A program made the position numbers and the translations under genes. 64,000 bases of DNA, from assembly GCF_004353825.1 (NCBI RefSeq), contig NZ_SMNA01000015.1, forward strand, positions 1 to 64,000, read 5' to 3'. Shown in pieces: positions 1 to 8,395 of this stretch; within the stretch, counting starts at the first letter, position 1; every line of letters starts with the position of its first letter. The notes beneath the pieces were generated by a model. It was not told the origin of the DNA and did not search any database. It was given only the letters and a program-made list of their open reading frames with translations. Source of the stretch: Occultella glacieicola. Its GTDB lineage: Bacteria; Actinomycetota; Actinomycetes; Actinomycetales; Beutenbergiaceae.

Positions 1-321
1 GAACCGGCCGGAGGTGTCCCAGGTCCCGGCCTCCTGCTCGGCGCCCATCCAGTCCAGCACCGCACCGGTCAGGGCCTCGGTGACCCTGTGAGCGCGGGCC
101 GCAGCCCCACCCAGGAACCGGGACCCGTACCGATCGGACTCCTCGACCGGATCGACAAGATTGATCGTCGCGGTCAACGCCTCCAACGCGACAAGCTGGT
201 CCTCCAGGGAACCGGTCAGCAGCTCACTCAGGGGCAGATGCGCACGGGACGCGAGCGCCACACCCACACCCGACACACCACCGGCCCCGGTGCCGGTGCC
301 GGTGGTTGTGGTGTCGTCCAT
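1..321 (-). CDS. DUF222/HNH-endonuclease-type protein, N-terminal part (runs off the window)
   Basis: Only the first 107 codons are present; the gene reads leftward off the window edge. It starts with ATG at 321, with GGGGAGG nine bases upstream. A Thr/Gly-rich leader of about 20 residues is followed by a helical stretch (LVALEALTATINLVDP, then a GSRFLGGAAARAHRVTEAL region). This resembles the start of the DUF222 proteins that carry a C-terminal HNH nuclease motif and occur in many copies in actinobacterial genomes. The HNH part itself is outside the window, so the nuclease function cannot be confirmed here. Confidence 0.55.
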   Translation of the reverse strand, partial: MDDTTTTGTGTGAGGVSGVGVALASRAHLPLSELLTGSLEDQLVALEALTATINLVDPVEESDRYGSRFLGGAAARAHRVTEALTGAVLDWMGAEQEAGTWDTSGRF

Positions 322-960
322 GGATGCTCACCTCCCCGCGAGTGCCGATCAAGCTCGGACGGATGTTCGATCTGGTCCCACCCTAGAACACCCCACCGAC
401 AACGCCAGATCCCGGATTTCCCTTGTGGATACAGGGCAATCGGGCCCTCAAACCACCCCACCCGGGCGCCAGAAACGCAGCCCCGATGACATCCCGTCCA
501 CAGGCTGGGACCGGTTCGCTCCGTTCAAGTCGCATGCTTGTGGTACCCGAACCGCCCCGGGGTGATCGCCCCGGTCGCGGCCTTCCTGGGCGCCGAGGAC
601 TGTCCCTGGCCGGCCAGGTGACGAGCTGCGCGGCGGGACCGCGGTGCTCCCGTGCGGCTGGGCAACGCGTCCGGCGGTCCGCGCGGGGCCCTCGGGGCCG
701 AGCCTCTGCGCGGGCGAGCGACCGTGGACCGTCGAGCGCCTCGGCCACGAGTCGCCGGGCTGCCGGTCCTCGATCCCTTCGAGCGGCTCGCCGACGCCCT
801 TAGCGGCGCACTCGGGCCGATCGACACCGAGCAGGGTCGCGCGTCGCCGCGCAGGGGACTGATCGCGCGGGAAGGAACACTGTGCCCGGCCTCTCAGCGG
901 CGCCTGACCGGGCGCTGCAAGCCCAGCGCGGCCCGGTCAGTTCCGCATGAAGCGGCCTGG
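322..960. other. Intergenic stretch, no convincing gene
   Basis: These 639 bases lie between two leftward genes. Open frames exist on both strands, but they have Arg/Pro/Gly-rich compositions typical of antisense GC-rich DNA and no clear ribosome binding site. One short frame, about 541-621 on the plus strand, reads NRPGVIAPVAAFLGAEDC and then stops at 619. It faintly resembles the C-terminal part of a short-chain dehydrogenase and may be gene debris. Otherwise I see nothing here. Confidence 0.5.
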
Positions 961-975
961 TCAGTTCCGCATGAA
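935..975. repeat. 17-bp direct repeat duplicating the last codons of the DUF2249 gene
   Basis: The sequence GGTCAGTTCCGCATGAA occurs at 935-951 and again at 959-975, a period of 24 bases. Read on the minus strand, each copy encodes the terminal FMRN plus TGA. The functional stop is the copy at 961-963; the second copy lies in frame just downstream. It looks like a small tandem duplication at the gene end. Confidence 0.8.
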
Positions 976-1878
976 TCGGAGACGCCAGGCCTGGGGGCCC
1001 TGCTCGACGTAGGTCACCGCGAACGCGCCCGGCTGCCGCTGCTCCAGCTGGGCCAGCAGCGGCAGCGGGTCGTGGGGCGCGACGAGGATCATCGAACCGC
1101 CCGGGCGCACCGCGTCCAGGGCGCCGAAGATCGTCGCGTGCCGGATCGCATGGGGCACCGCTCGAGCGTCCAACTCCGGCTCGGGGGCCTCGGTGCCGCC
1201 GCAGGCGCAGGCGTGGCGGGCCCCGTGCTCGACGGCGGGGGTCGGGTCGGGTGTGTCGGTTCCGAGGGCGGGGCCCGGGTCGGGTGTGTCGGTTGCGAGG
1301 GCGGGGCCCGGGTCGGGTGTGTCGGTTGCGAGGGCGGGGCCCGGGTCGGCCGCGCCGGTTCCGACGGCGGAGCCCAGGTCGGGAGCGTGCGTTACGTGGG
1401 TCGTGGGCGTGGTGAGGGCATGGGCGACCTCCGCCAGGGAGACCCCCGGCAGCGCGGCGAGCGCGGGCAGCAGGTGGTCGTCGACATCGGCGAGATGGGC
1501 GGTGGTCAGCGCCGTCAGCGCGCCGGCCGCGGCGACGCCGGCGATCGGGTCCGGGGCGTGCGCGAGGGACTGGGCCGCGCCGACGATGCCACCCTGCTGC
1601 GCCGTCAGGGTCTGCGCGAGCAGCCGGGTCCGGTCGTGCTCGCCGGCCCGGGCGAGGGCGCCCGCGGCCAGACGGGTCAGGTGTGGTAGCACGACCGTCG
1701 CCGTGAACTCCTGCACCTCACGCCGCGCCGACTGGGCCGCGGCGGGGTCGCCACCGGCCGCCGCGAACAGGGCATCCGTGCGCGCCCGCAGCGCGGACCC
1801 GAGTTCGGCGTGCCGGGCACGGATCTCCTCGACGGCGTTGGCGTCCGCCTGGGTGGTGGCGACTACGAGCGTGGTCAT
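961..1878 (-). CDS. Hemerythrin-like / DUF2249 domain protein
   Basis: A 305-aa protein starting at ATG 1878 with GGAGGA just upstream. The N-terminal ~150 residues are helical, with scattered His and Glu as in hemerythrin-like cation-binding domains. A Pro/Asp/Thr-rich linker with three near-identical 11-residue repeats follows, then a HACACGG motif, and the last ~70 residues match DUF2249 (RHATIFGALDAVRPGGSMILVAPHDPLP). DUF2249 proteins are often encoded near denitrification and nitric-oxide genes. Here the gene is divergent from a regulator that precedes a copper nitrite reductase, which fits a role in handling nitrogen oxides or metal. The biochemical function is inferred, not seen. Confidence 0.75.
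   Translation of the reverse strand: MTTLVVATTQADANAVEEIRARHAELGSALRARTDALFAAAGGDPAAAQSARREVQEFTATVVLPHLTRLAAGALARAGEHDRTRLLAQTLTAQQGGIVGAAQSLAHAPDPIAGVAAAGALTALTTAHLADVDDHLLPALAALPGVSLAEVAHALTTPTTHVTHAPDLGSAVGTGAADPGPALATDTPDPGPALATDTPDPGPALGTDTPDPTPAVEHGARHACACGGTEAPEPELDARAVPHAIRHATIFGALDAVRPGGSMILVAPHDPLPLLAQLEQRQPGAFAVTYVEQGPQAWRLRFMRN
1251..1349 (-). repeat. Three tandem 33-bp coding repeats
   Basis: Near-identical 33-base units at 1251-1283, 1284-1316 and 1317-1349 encode an 11-residue Pro/Asp/Thr repeat in the linker of the DUF2249 protein. They differ by single bases, so they are recent, and the copy number could vary between strains. Confidence 0.85.
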
Positions 1879-1915
1879 GGCTTCCTCCGGACGTGGTGTG
1901 CGATCGCTCGAAACT

Positions 1916-1943
1916 TTATTACACTGTATTCCGTGATAATTAA
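1916..1943. promoter_or_regulatory. Divergent promoter/operator candidate between DUF2249 gene and regulator
   Basis: An unusually AT-rich patch in GC-rich DNA. It has imperfect inverted arms, ATTACAC on the left and GTGATAAT on the right, about nine bases apart. GATAAT at 1935-1940 could be the -10 of the rightward gene, and TAATAA on the minus strand could serve the leftward gene. A binding site for the adjacent regulator is likely but inferred. Confidence 0.45.
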
Positions 1944-1977
1944 TCGAGGTCGGCCGACGGACCTGGGACCCCGGCCG

Positions 1978-2667
1978 ATGCCGCGGCCGACGCCCGTGCG
2001 CGCACCGATGAGTACGGCCCGCGGCGCGGTCCTGGACCTCCTGGCGCAGCAGTCCGCCCCGTGTACCGTCGGCTCGCTCGCGCAGGCACTGCACCAGCAC
2101 CCCAACACCGTGCGCGAGCACCTCGACGCGCTCATCGACGCCGGGCTGGTCACGCGCACCCGGGCCCCCGCCGAGGGTCGGGGTCGGCCCGCCTGGCTGT
2201 ACGAGGCCTCCGAGCCGGAGCCGCCGATGGCGACCCAGGAGTACGTCGGCCTGGCCACCGCGCTCGCGGCGCAGATCGCTCGGACCAGCACCGACCCGCA
2301 CCGGGACGGGGTTACCGCCGGGCGGCACTGGGGTCAGGAACTGGCCCGTCAGGCGGCGGCCCGGCAGGCGGCAGGCGGCAGCCTCCCGCCCGGGACGGCT
2401 TACGACGAGGTGATCGACACCCTCGACGGGCTCGGGTTCGACCCGGAGCCGGAGGATGGCTCCGACGTGGTCCGGCTGCGCCGCTGCCCGCTCCTCGAGG
2501 CCGCCCACCGCCACGAGCGCGTCGTCTGCGGCGTGCATCTGGGCATGGTCCAGGGCCTCTTGGAGGAGTCCGGTGCGACGGCGGCGGGGGTCCGCCTCGA
2601 GCCGTTCGCCGAGCGCGGGGCCTGCCTGCTCCACGTGCCCGAGGACCCGCCGGCGACGGCGCGCTGA
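1978..2667 (+). CDS. Winged-helix regulator with C-terminal cysteines (SufR-like, putative Fe-S sensor)
   Basis: A 229-aa regulator when started at ATG 1978; GTG 1933 and ATG 2008 are in-frame alternatives. The N-terminal third is a winged helix of the ArsR/MarR kind (GSLAQALHQHPNTVREHLDAL, then a wing GRGRPAWLY). The C-terminal part has the pattern RRCP, VVCGVHLGMVQGLLE and a final GACLLHV, giving Cys170, Cys184 and Cys216. SufR-like regulators bind a 4Fe-4S cluster through Cys in this region. Only three candidate ligands are seen here, so cluster binding is inference. It is followed two bases later by the membrane gene and then by the copper nitrite reductase, so it probably controls that operon in response to NO or redox state. 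Confidence 0.7.
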   Translation: MPRPTPVRAPMSTARGAVLDLLAQQSAPCTVGSLAQALHQHPNTVREHLDALIDAGLVTRTRAPAEGRGRPAWLYEASEPEPPMATQEYVGLATALAAQIARTSTDPHRDGVTAGRHWGQELARQAAARQAAGGSLPPGTAYDEVIDTLDGLGFDPEPEDGSDVVRLRRCPLLEAAHRHERVVCGVHLGMVQGLLEESGATAAGVRLEPFAERGACLLHVPEDPPATAR

Positions 2668-2669
2668 CC

Positions 2670-3803
2670 GTGGTGCGACGCCTCGTCCTCCTGCTCCCGG
2701 CCGGTCTCGCGCTCCTCGCCGGCCTGAACGGCGCGCTGCTGCTCCTCGGGGTGCCCGCACCGGTGACGTCCGGGCGGCTCGGCGACGGTCACGGGATCCT
2801 CCTCGCGCTCGGCTTCGTCGGCACCGTGGTCGCGCTGGAGCGAGCCGTGGCGCTGCGCCGCCCGCTCGCCCTCGCGGCGCCGGCGCTGACCGGTCTGGGG
2901 GCGCTCGCGCTGATCGTCCCGGCCCCGCCGGCGCTCGGCCGTGCGCTCCTGGTCGCGGGGATGCTCGCGCTCGGCGGGATCTGCGTGCCGCTCTGGCGCC
3001 GCCGTCGGGAGGACGCGGTCGCGATCCAGGCGCTCGGCGCGGTGGCCGGCGCCGGCGGCGCGATCCTCTGGGCCGCGGGCGTGGGCATGGGGCAGGTGCT
3101 GCCCTGGCTGACGGGGTTCGTGGTCCTGACCATCGCCGGTGAGCGGTTGGAGCTGTCCCGGGTCTCGATCGATGAAGCCGCCGGGACGCGGGCCGGGCTG
3201 CTGGCCCTCGCGGTCTTCGCGGTCCTGCCGGCGACCCTGCTCTGGCCCGCGGTCGGCGGTGCCCTGCTCGGGGTCGCGCTCCTCGCCCTGGTCGGATGGT
3301 TGGTCGTGCACGACGTGGCCCGGCGGACCATCCGAGCGACCGGACTGGTGCGGTTCATCGCCGCCTGCCTGCTCGCCGGCTACGCCTGGTTGGCGCTCGC
3401 CGGCGGGATCTGGCTGGTCGCCCCGACGCCGCTCGCCGACGGGGCCTACGACGCAGTGATCCACGCCGTCTTCCTCGGCTTCACGATGTCGATGATCATG
3501 GCGCACGCGCCGGTGATCCTGCCTGCGGTGCTCGGCGTCCGGATGCCGTACCACCCCGTGATGGTGGTGGCGCCGTCCCTGCTGCACGCCTCGCTGCTCG
3601 TGCGGATCCTCGGCGATGCCCGTGGGTCCGAGGTGCTGCGCGAGGTCGGCGGGCTCGGCAACATCGCCGCGGTGCTCGTGTTCGTGCTGGTCACGGTGGG
3701 CATCGTGGTCAGGACCGGAAGCGGACGCGCGGGCCGGACGGATCGTGCCGGCCCCGACCCGAGCGCCGATCAGCCCGCCCCCGCCCTGGAAGGAACCCCC
3801 TGA
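2670..3803 (+). CDS. Polytopic membrane protein, NnrS / heme-copper-oxidase-I-like
   Basis: About 377 residues. It starts at GTG 2670 (or GTG 2673), two bases after the regulator's stop, so translation is probably coupled. The protein is almost wholly hydrophobic with roughly 10-12 membrane helices. His residues lie at helix ends (GHGILLALGFVG near the N-terminus and HAVFLGFTMSMIMAHAPVILP near residue 270), as expected for a heme- or copper-binding NnrS-like protein. A polar Asp/Pro-rich tail of ~35 residues ends it. The next gene encodes a related membrane domain fused to a copper nitrite reductase, so the two may form one membrane assembly. The exact family is uncertain. Confidence 0.6.
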   Translation: MVRRLVLLLPAGLALLAGLNGALLLLGVPAPVTSGRLGDGHGILLALGFVGTVVALERAVALRRPLALAAPALTGLGALALIVPAPPALGRALLVAGMLALGGICVPLWRRRREDAVAIQALGAVAGAGGAILWAAGVGMGQVLPWLTGFVVLTIAGERLELSRVSIDEAAGTRAGLLALAVFAVLPATLLWPAVGGALLGVALLALVGWLVVHDVARRTIRATGLVRFIAACLLAGYAWLALAGGIWLVAPTPLADGAYDAVIHAVFLGFTMSMIMAHAPVILPAVLGVRMPYHPVMVVAPSLLHASLLVRILGDARGSEVLREVGGLGNIAAVLVFVLVTVGIVVRTGSGRAGRTDRAGPDPSADQPAPALEGTP

Positions 3804-3804
3804 C

Positions 3805-6552
3805 ATGCCCGAACCGGGCTCACCCACGACGGTCGGCCCCGCAGCGTCGGACGGTGGCCGCGGCGCCCGTCCGCCGTTGCCGCCGATGCCGGACCGCTCC
3901 CGTCATCATCTGCGCGCGAACGCGCCGGTCGCGTTCTGGATGCTCGCCGTGGTGGTCGTCGCGGTCGCGCACCGGTGGGTCCCCGAGCAGCGTTGGCTGC
4001 TCGTGCACCTGCTGCTGCTCGGCGCGGTGATGAACGCGATCCTCGTCTGGAGTTCCCACTTCACCGACGCGTTGCTGCGACGCCGGCCGACCTCACGCCG
4101 CGGTCAGGCCATCCGCGCGGTCGCGCTGAACGCCGGTGTGCTGGCGACCGTGGCCGGGGTGGTCGGCGCGATCTGGCCGCTCGTGCTCGCCGGCGCGATC
4201 GTGATCGGCGCTGCCGTGGCCGCCCACGGGACCGCGCTCGCGTGGCGGGCCCGGCGGGCCCGGCGGGCACTGTCGTCGCGGTTCGCCTCGACGGTCCACT
4301 ACTACGTGGTCGCGGCCTGGCTGCTGCCGGTCGGCGCCGGCCTTGGTGCGGTGATGGCCCTCGGCCTGACCGCGCCGTGGCAGGCGCGGCTGCAGGTGGC
4401 GCACGTCGCCGTGAACCTCCTCGGCTTCGTCGGACTCACGGTGCTCGGGACGCTCGTGACGCTCTGGCCGACCATGCTGCGCACCCGCATCGATCCCGAC
4501 GGCGAGGCCGCCTCTCGACGGGCGCTGTGGCTCCTGGCCGGTTCCGTCGCGATGGTCGGGGCCGGTGCGGTGGGAGGTCTACGGGTCGCCGTGCTGGGCG
4601 GGCTGGTCGGCTATCTCGCTGGGATCGTCTGGATCGGGACACCGATGGTGCGGGTCGTGCGGGCGAAGCCGCCGACGGCGATGCCCACCATGTCCGTGCT
4701 CGCCGGGATGTGCTGGCTGCTCGTCGGACTGGTGCAGTTGGTCGTCCTGGTGGCTCGGACCCCGGGTTGGCCCGAACTGTCCGACGCCGTCGGGGCGGTG
4801 ACGGTCCCGTTCGCGGCCGGGTTCGCCGCCCAGGTCCTCATCGGCGCGATGACCTATCTGGTGCCGGTGGTCCTCGGTGGCGGCCCGGCCGTGGTCCGCG
4901 TGACGGTGACCACGATCGAGCGGGGTGCCGGGTGGCGGGTGGCACTGGTCAATGCGGGCTTGGTGCTCGGCGTGGCACCGGTGCCCTCGCTGGTGTTGGT
5001 GGCGGCGTCGTTCGCGGTGCTGATCGGCCTCGGATCGTTCCTGCCGCTCCTGGTCGCAGCGGTCGTGACGAACCGCCGAGCGCGCTCGGCCGGGTCCGCC
5101 GCGCCGGCGGCCGCGCTCGCGGGCGCGCCCGGGAACGGTCCTCGCGTGCCCGAGCCGCGCCGGTACCGCGGCCAGGCTGTGGCCGCCGTGGCGGTGGTGG
5201 CCCTCGCCGTCGCCGTCGCGGTCGCCGCGGACCCGGCGGCCGTCGGTGCCGGGACCAGCGCCGGGGCCGGCGCGAACGCCAGTGGGCGGATCACCACCGT
5301 GGTGGTCGAGGCCGCGGACATGCGCTTCTCGCCCGACGTCATCGAGGTGCCCGCCGGCGACGAGCTCATCATCGAGGTCCGCAACACCGACGCCACCCAG
5401 GTGCACGACCTGGTCCTGGACAACGGGATGAGCTCGGGGCGCCTGGCGCCCGGGGAGTCCGCCACGATCGACGTCGGCGTGGTGGGCCGGCCCCTCGATG
5501 CCTGGTGCTCGGTCGTCGGGCACCGACAGATGGGCATGGTGCTGGCCATCCAGGTGATCGGTGGAGCACCACCGGCGGCGGGATCCACCGCCCCGGACGC
5601 AGGCGGGACCGGCACCGAGCCGGACGGCGGCGCCGGGCACGAAGGGCACGAAGGGCACGGCGGCGCCGCCGCCCACCCCGACCCGAACGCGACCCCCGCG
5701 TCGGGCTGGGAGGCACCGGACGCCGTCGTGCCCCCGATCGGGCCGGGCACCACGCACTCCCACACGTTCACGGTCGGCGAGGCACCGGCCGAGGTCGCGC
5801 CCGGTGTGACCCAGAACCTGTGGACGTTCAACGGGACTGCGCCCGGGCCCACGCTGCACGGGCGGATCGGCGACACGTTCGTGATCACGCTCGTCAACGA
5901 CGGCACGGTCGGGCACTCGATCGACTTCCATGCCGGGGCCCTCGCGCCGGACGAACCGATGCGCACGATCGCGCCCGGTGAGTCCCTCACCTACACGTTC
6001 ACGGCCACCCGGTCCGGGATCTGGCTGTACCACTGCGCGACGATGCCGATGAGCGCGCACATCGCGAACGGCATGTTCGGGGCCGTGATCATCGACCCGC
6101 CGGGCCTGGCGCCGGTGGACCGGGAGTACATCCTGGTCCAGTCGGAGTACTACCTCGGGGAGCAGGGCGGCGAGGTGGACACCGCGAAGGTGGCCGCAGG
6201 GCAGGCGGACCTGGTGGTCTTCAACGGGTACGCGAACGCCTACGACCATGCGCCGCTGGCGGCGGTCACCGGCGAGCGGGTCCGGATCTGGGTGCTCGCG
6301 GCCGGGCCGAACCGGGGCACGTCGTTCCACGTCGTCGGCGGCCAGTTCGACACCGTGTTCGCCGAGGGGGCCTACCTGCTCACCCCGGACGAGCCCACCG
6401 GCGGCGGCGCCCAGACGCTCGCGCTCGGCGCCGCCCAGGGCGGGTTCGTGGAGCTCGTGATGCCACAGGCCGGGCACTACCCGATGGTCAACCACGTGAT
6501 GAGCGATGCCGAGCGGGGTGCGCACGGCATCCTCGAGGTGAGGGACCCGTGA
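3805..6552 (+). CDS. Membrane-cupredoxin-copper nitrite reductase fusion (NirK/AniA type)
   Basis: A 915-aa protein starting at ATG 3805, one base after the previous stop, with GGAAGGA upstream. Residues ~35-440 are a polytopic NnrS/heme-copper-oxidase-like membrane domain with His at helix ends. After one more hydrophobic segment (~455-480) comes a cupredoxin (~495-590) with type-1 copper ligands His534, Cys568, His573 and Met576 or Met578. A His-rich linker (GHEGHEGHGG) leads to a two-domain copper nitrite reductase unit (~640-915). There His704, Cys744, His752 and Met757 form type-1 copper, and His709, His743 and His842 form the type-2 site. Asp707 of IDFH matches the proton-donor Asp of NirK, and the segment YHCATMPMSAHIANGM is typical of AniA. 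The expected reaction is nitrite to nitric oxide outside the membrane. I did not assign the second catalytic His. Confidence 0.85.
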   Translation: MPEPGSPTTVGPAASDGGRGARPPLPPMPDRSRHHLRANAPVAFWMLAVVVVAVAHRWVPEQRWLLVHLLLLGAVMNAILVWSSHFTDALLRRRPTSRRGQAIRAVALNAGVLATVAGVVGAIWPLVLAGAIVIGAAVAAHGTALAWRARRARRALSSRFASTVHYYVVAAWLLPVGAGLGAVMALGLTAPWQARLQVAHVAVNLLGFVGLTVLGTLVTLWPTMLRTRIDPDGEAASRRALWLLAGSVAMVGAGAVGGLRVAVLGGLVGYLAGIVWIGTPMVRVVRAKPPTAMPTMSVLAGMCWLLVGLVQLVVLVARTPGWPELSDAVGAVTVPFAAGFAAQVLIGAMTYLVPVVLGGGPAVVRVTVTTIERGAGWRVALVNAGLVLGVAPVPSLVLVAASFAVLIGLGSFLPLLVAAVVTNRRARSAGSAAPAAALAGAPGNGPRVPEPRRYRGQAVAAVAVVALAVAVAVAADPAAVGAGTSAGAGANASGRITTVVVEAADMRFSPDVIEVPAGDELIIEVRNTDATQVHDLVLDNGMSSGRLAPGESATIDVGVVGRPLDAWCSVVGHRQMGMVLAIQVIGGAPPAAGSTAPDAGGTGTEPDGGAGHEGHEGHGGAAAHPDPNATPASGWEAPDAVVPPIGPGTTHSHTFTVGEAPAEVAPGVTQNLWTFNGTAPGPTLHGRIGDTFVITLVNDGTVGHSIDFHAGALAPDEPMRTIAPGESLTYTFTATRSGIWLYHCATMPMSAHIANGMFGAVIIDPPGLAPVDREYILVQSEYYLGEQGGEVDTAKVAAGQADLVVFNGYANAYDHAPLAAVTGERVRIWVLAAGPNRGTSFHVVGGQFDTVFAEGAYLLTPDEPTGGGAQTLALGAAQGGFVELVMPQAGHYPMVNHVMSDAERGAHGILEVRDP

Positions 6553-6600
6553 CCGGATCGGCGGCGCCGACGACGGCCGCGAGGGTGCCAGACTGGTCCC

Positions 6601-7506
6601 GTGACCGACACCGCGACCACCCCCGCAGCGCTGCCCGGCTGGCGGCACACCTACTCCGGCAAGGTCCGTGACCTGTACGTGCCCGACGGCGGTGCCACCG
6701 ACGTCGACGTCGTACTGGTGGTGGCCAGCGACCGGATCAGTGCCTACGACCACGTGCTGCCGACCACGATCGACGACAAGGGCGCGGTGCTCACCGCGCT
6801 GAGCCTGTGGTGGTTCGAGGAGCTCGGCCCGATCGTGGCCAACCACGTGGTCTCCCTCGACGTGCCCGACCAGGTCGCGGGCCGGGCCATGGTCTGCCGG
6901 AGGCTGCAGATGTACCCGGTGGAGTGCGTGGCCCGCGGCTACCTCACCGGCTCCGGGCTGCTCGAGTACCGGGAGACCGGCGAGGTGTGCGGGGTGCCGC
7001 TGCCGGCAGGGCTCGTGGACGGCTCCCGGCTGCCCGAACCGATCTTCACGCCGGCCACCAAGGCCGCCGTCGGGGAGCACGACGAGAACGTCTCGTTCGA
7101 GGTGATCGCGGCCCAGGTGGGCGAGGACGTCGCCACCCGGCTGCGGGACACCACCCTCGCCGTCTACGCCCACGCCGAACGGGTCGCGGCCGATCGCGGC
7201 GTGATCCTGGCGGACACCAAGCTGGAGTTCGGCACCGACCCGGTCACCGGGGACCTGGTCCTCGGTGACGAGGTGCTCACCCCGGACTCCTCGCGGTACT
7301 GGCCGGCCGACCAGTGGCAGCCGGGTCGGGCCCAGCCCAGCTTCGACAAGCAGTTCGTGCGGGACTGGCTGTCCGCGCCGGAGTCCGGCTGGGACCGCGC
7401 CTCGGACACTCCGCCGCCGCCCCTGCCCGCGGACCTCGTGGCCCGCACCCGGGCCCGGTACGTCGAGGCGTACGAGCGGATCACCGGACTGACGTTCGGC
7501 GCCTGA
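6601..7506 (+). CDS. purC: SAICAR synthase (purine biosynthesis)
   Basis: A 301-aa phosphoribosylaminoimidazole-succinocarboxamide synthase, which ligates aspartate to CAIR with ATP in step 8 of purine synthesis. Family signatures include YSGKVRDLY at the N-terminus, [20 protein letters not shown], and [15 protein letters not shown] in the middle. The start is GTG 6601; no Shine-Dalgarno is visible and a CAGACT hexamer ends six bases upstream, so the mRNA may be leaderless. It heads a purine cluster with purS and purQ, interrupted by a TOPRIM-like gene. The length is typical. Confidence 0.95.
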   Translation: MTDTATTPAALPGWRHTYSGKVRDLYVPDGGATDVDVVLVVASDRISAYDHVLPTTIDDKGAVLTALSLWWFEELGPIVANHVVSLDVPDQVAGRAMVCRRLQMYPVECVARGYLTGSGLLEYRETGEVCGVPLPAGLVDGSRLPEPIFTPATKAAVGEHDENVSFEVIAAQVGEDVATRLRDTTLAVYAHAERVAADRGVILADTKLEFGTDPVTGDLVLGDEVLTPDSSRYWPADQWQPGRAQPSFDKQFVRDWLSAPESGWDRASDTPPPPLPADLVARTRARYVEAYERITGLTFGA

Positions 7507-7513
7507 GCGAGCC

Positions 7514-8065
7514 ATGCGCGCCGCGGTGCTGGTCGAGGGGCGCAGCGACAGTGCCGCGCTCGAACGCCTCGCCGCCCGCCGCGGGCGGGATCTGGCCGCC
7601 GAGGGTGTGGCCATCGTCGGGATGGGCGGCGCCACGAACATCCGCCGGTACCTCGAGCTCCTCGGTCCCCGCGGGCAGGGCCTCGCCCTCGCCGGGCTGT
7701 GCGACGCGGCCGAGGTGGGCTACTTCCGGAGGGGACTGGCCGCCGTCGGGCTCGGCTCGGACCTGAGCCTCGCCCAGATGCGGGCGCGCGGGTTCCACGT
7801 CTGCGTGGCCGACCTCGAGGACGAGCTGATCCGCGCGCTCGGCACCGACGCCGTCGAGGCCGTCATCGCCGACCGCGGCGAACTGAACTCGTTCCGGACC
7901 ATGCAGCGCCAGCCCGCACAGCGTGACCGCCCGCTGGAGGCTCAGCTTCGCCGGTTCCTCGGCACCCGCGGCGGGCGCAAGATCGCCTACGCACCGGCGC
8001 TCGTCGACGCACTGGACCTGGCCCGCGTGCCCGCCCCGCTCGACGGGGTGCTCGCCGCGGTCTGA
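7514..8065 (+). CDS. TOPRIM-like (OLD-type) small protein
   Basis: A 183-aa protein seven bases after purC. The start VLVEGRSDSAALERLA carries the TOPRIM glutamate motif, followed by VAIVGMGGATNI and LAGLCDAAEVGYF, the latter supplying the acidic residue of the second TOPRIM motif. This is the layout of the nucleotidyl-transfer/hydrolase domain found at the C-terminus of OLD-family nucleases, here as a stand-alone protein with no ATPase part. Its role and its place inside the purine cluster are unexplained. It could be a nuclease-like regulator or a diverged OLD fragment. Confidence 0.6.
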   Translation: MRAAVLVEGRSDSAALERLAARRGRDLAAEGVAIVGMGGATNIRRYLELLGPRGQGLALAGLCDAAEVGYFRRGLAAVGLGSDLSLAQMRARGFHVCVADLEDELIRALGTDAVEAVIADRGELNSFRTMQRQPAQRDRPLEAQLRRFLGTRGGRKIAYAPALVDALDLARVPAPLDGVLAAV

Positions 8066-8131
8066 GGGCGACGGCGGCCGGTAGGATCGGGAGGTCCACC
8101 CACCTTCTCAAGTCCAGGGAGTCCCGCTCAG

Positions 8132-8395
8132 ATGGCACGTGTCGTCGTGGAGATCATGCCGAAGCCGGAGATCCTGGACCCCCAGGGCAAGGCGGTCGCC
8201 GGCGCCCTGCCGCGGCTCGGGTTCACCGGCTTCGCGTCCGTGCGCCAGGGCAAGCGGTTCGAGCTCGAGGTGGAGGGTGAGGCGACCGAGGAGGTTCTCG
8301 CCGCGGCCCGCAAGGCCGCCGCCGAGGTGCTCTCCAACCCGGTCATCGAGGACGTCGTCTCGGTGCACGTCGCACCGGTCGCACAGGAGGACTGA
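8132..8395 (+). CDS. purS: FGAM synthase subunit PurS
   Basis: An 87-aa small subunit of phosphoribosylformylglycinamidine synthase. It contains the usual [19 protein letters not shown] opening, [10 protein letters not shown] in the centre and an ANPVIEDV-like end ([10 protein letters not shown]). PurS bridges PurL and PurQ in the multi-subunit enzyme. Its stop overlaps the purQ start by one base (TGATG). TAGGAT at about 8082-8087 could be a -10 element giving it its own promoter after the TOPRIM-like gene. Confidence 0.95.
   Translation: MARVVVEIMPKPEILDPQGKAVAGALPRLGFTGFASVRQGKRFELEVEGEATEEVLAAARKAAAEVLSNPVIEDVVSVHVAPVAQED

Noticed and set aside
652-1689. Plus-strand frame of ~345 codons
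   Set aside because: Antisense to the DUF2249 gene for most of its length; the Gly/Arg-rich repeat is the mirror of the real coding repeat.
4579-7641. Minus-strand open frame of more than 1000 codons
   Set aside because: It is antisense to the copper nitrite reductase and purC, Arg/Gly/Pro-rich and without any domain. Long antisense frames are expected in DNA this GC-rich.
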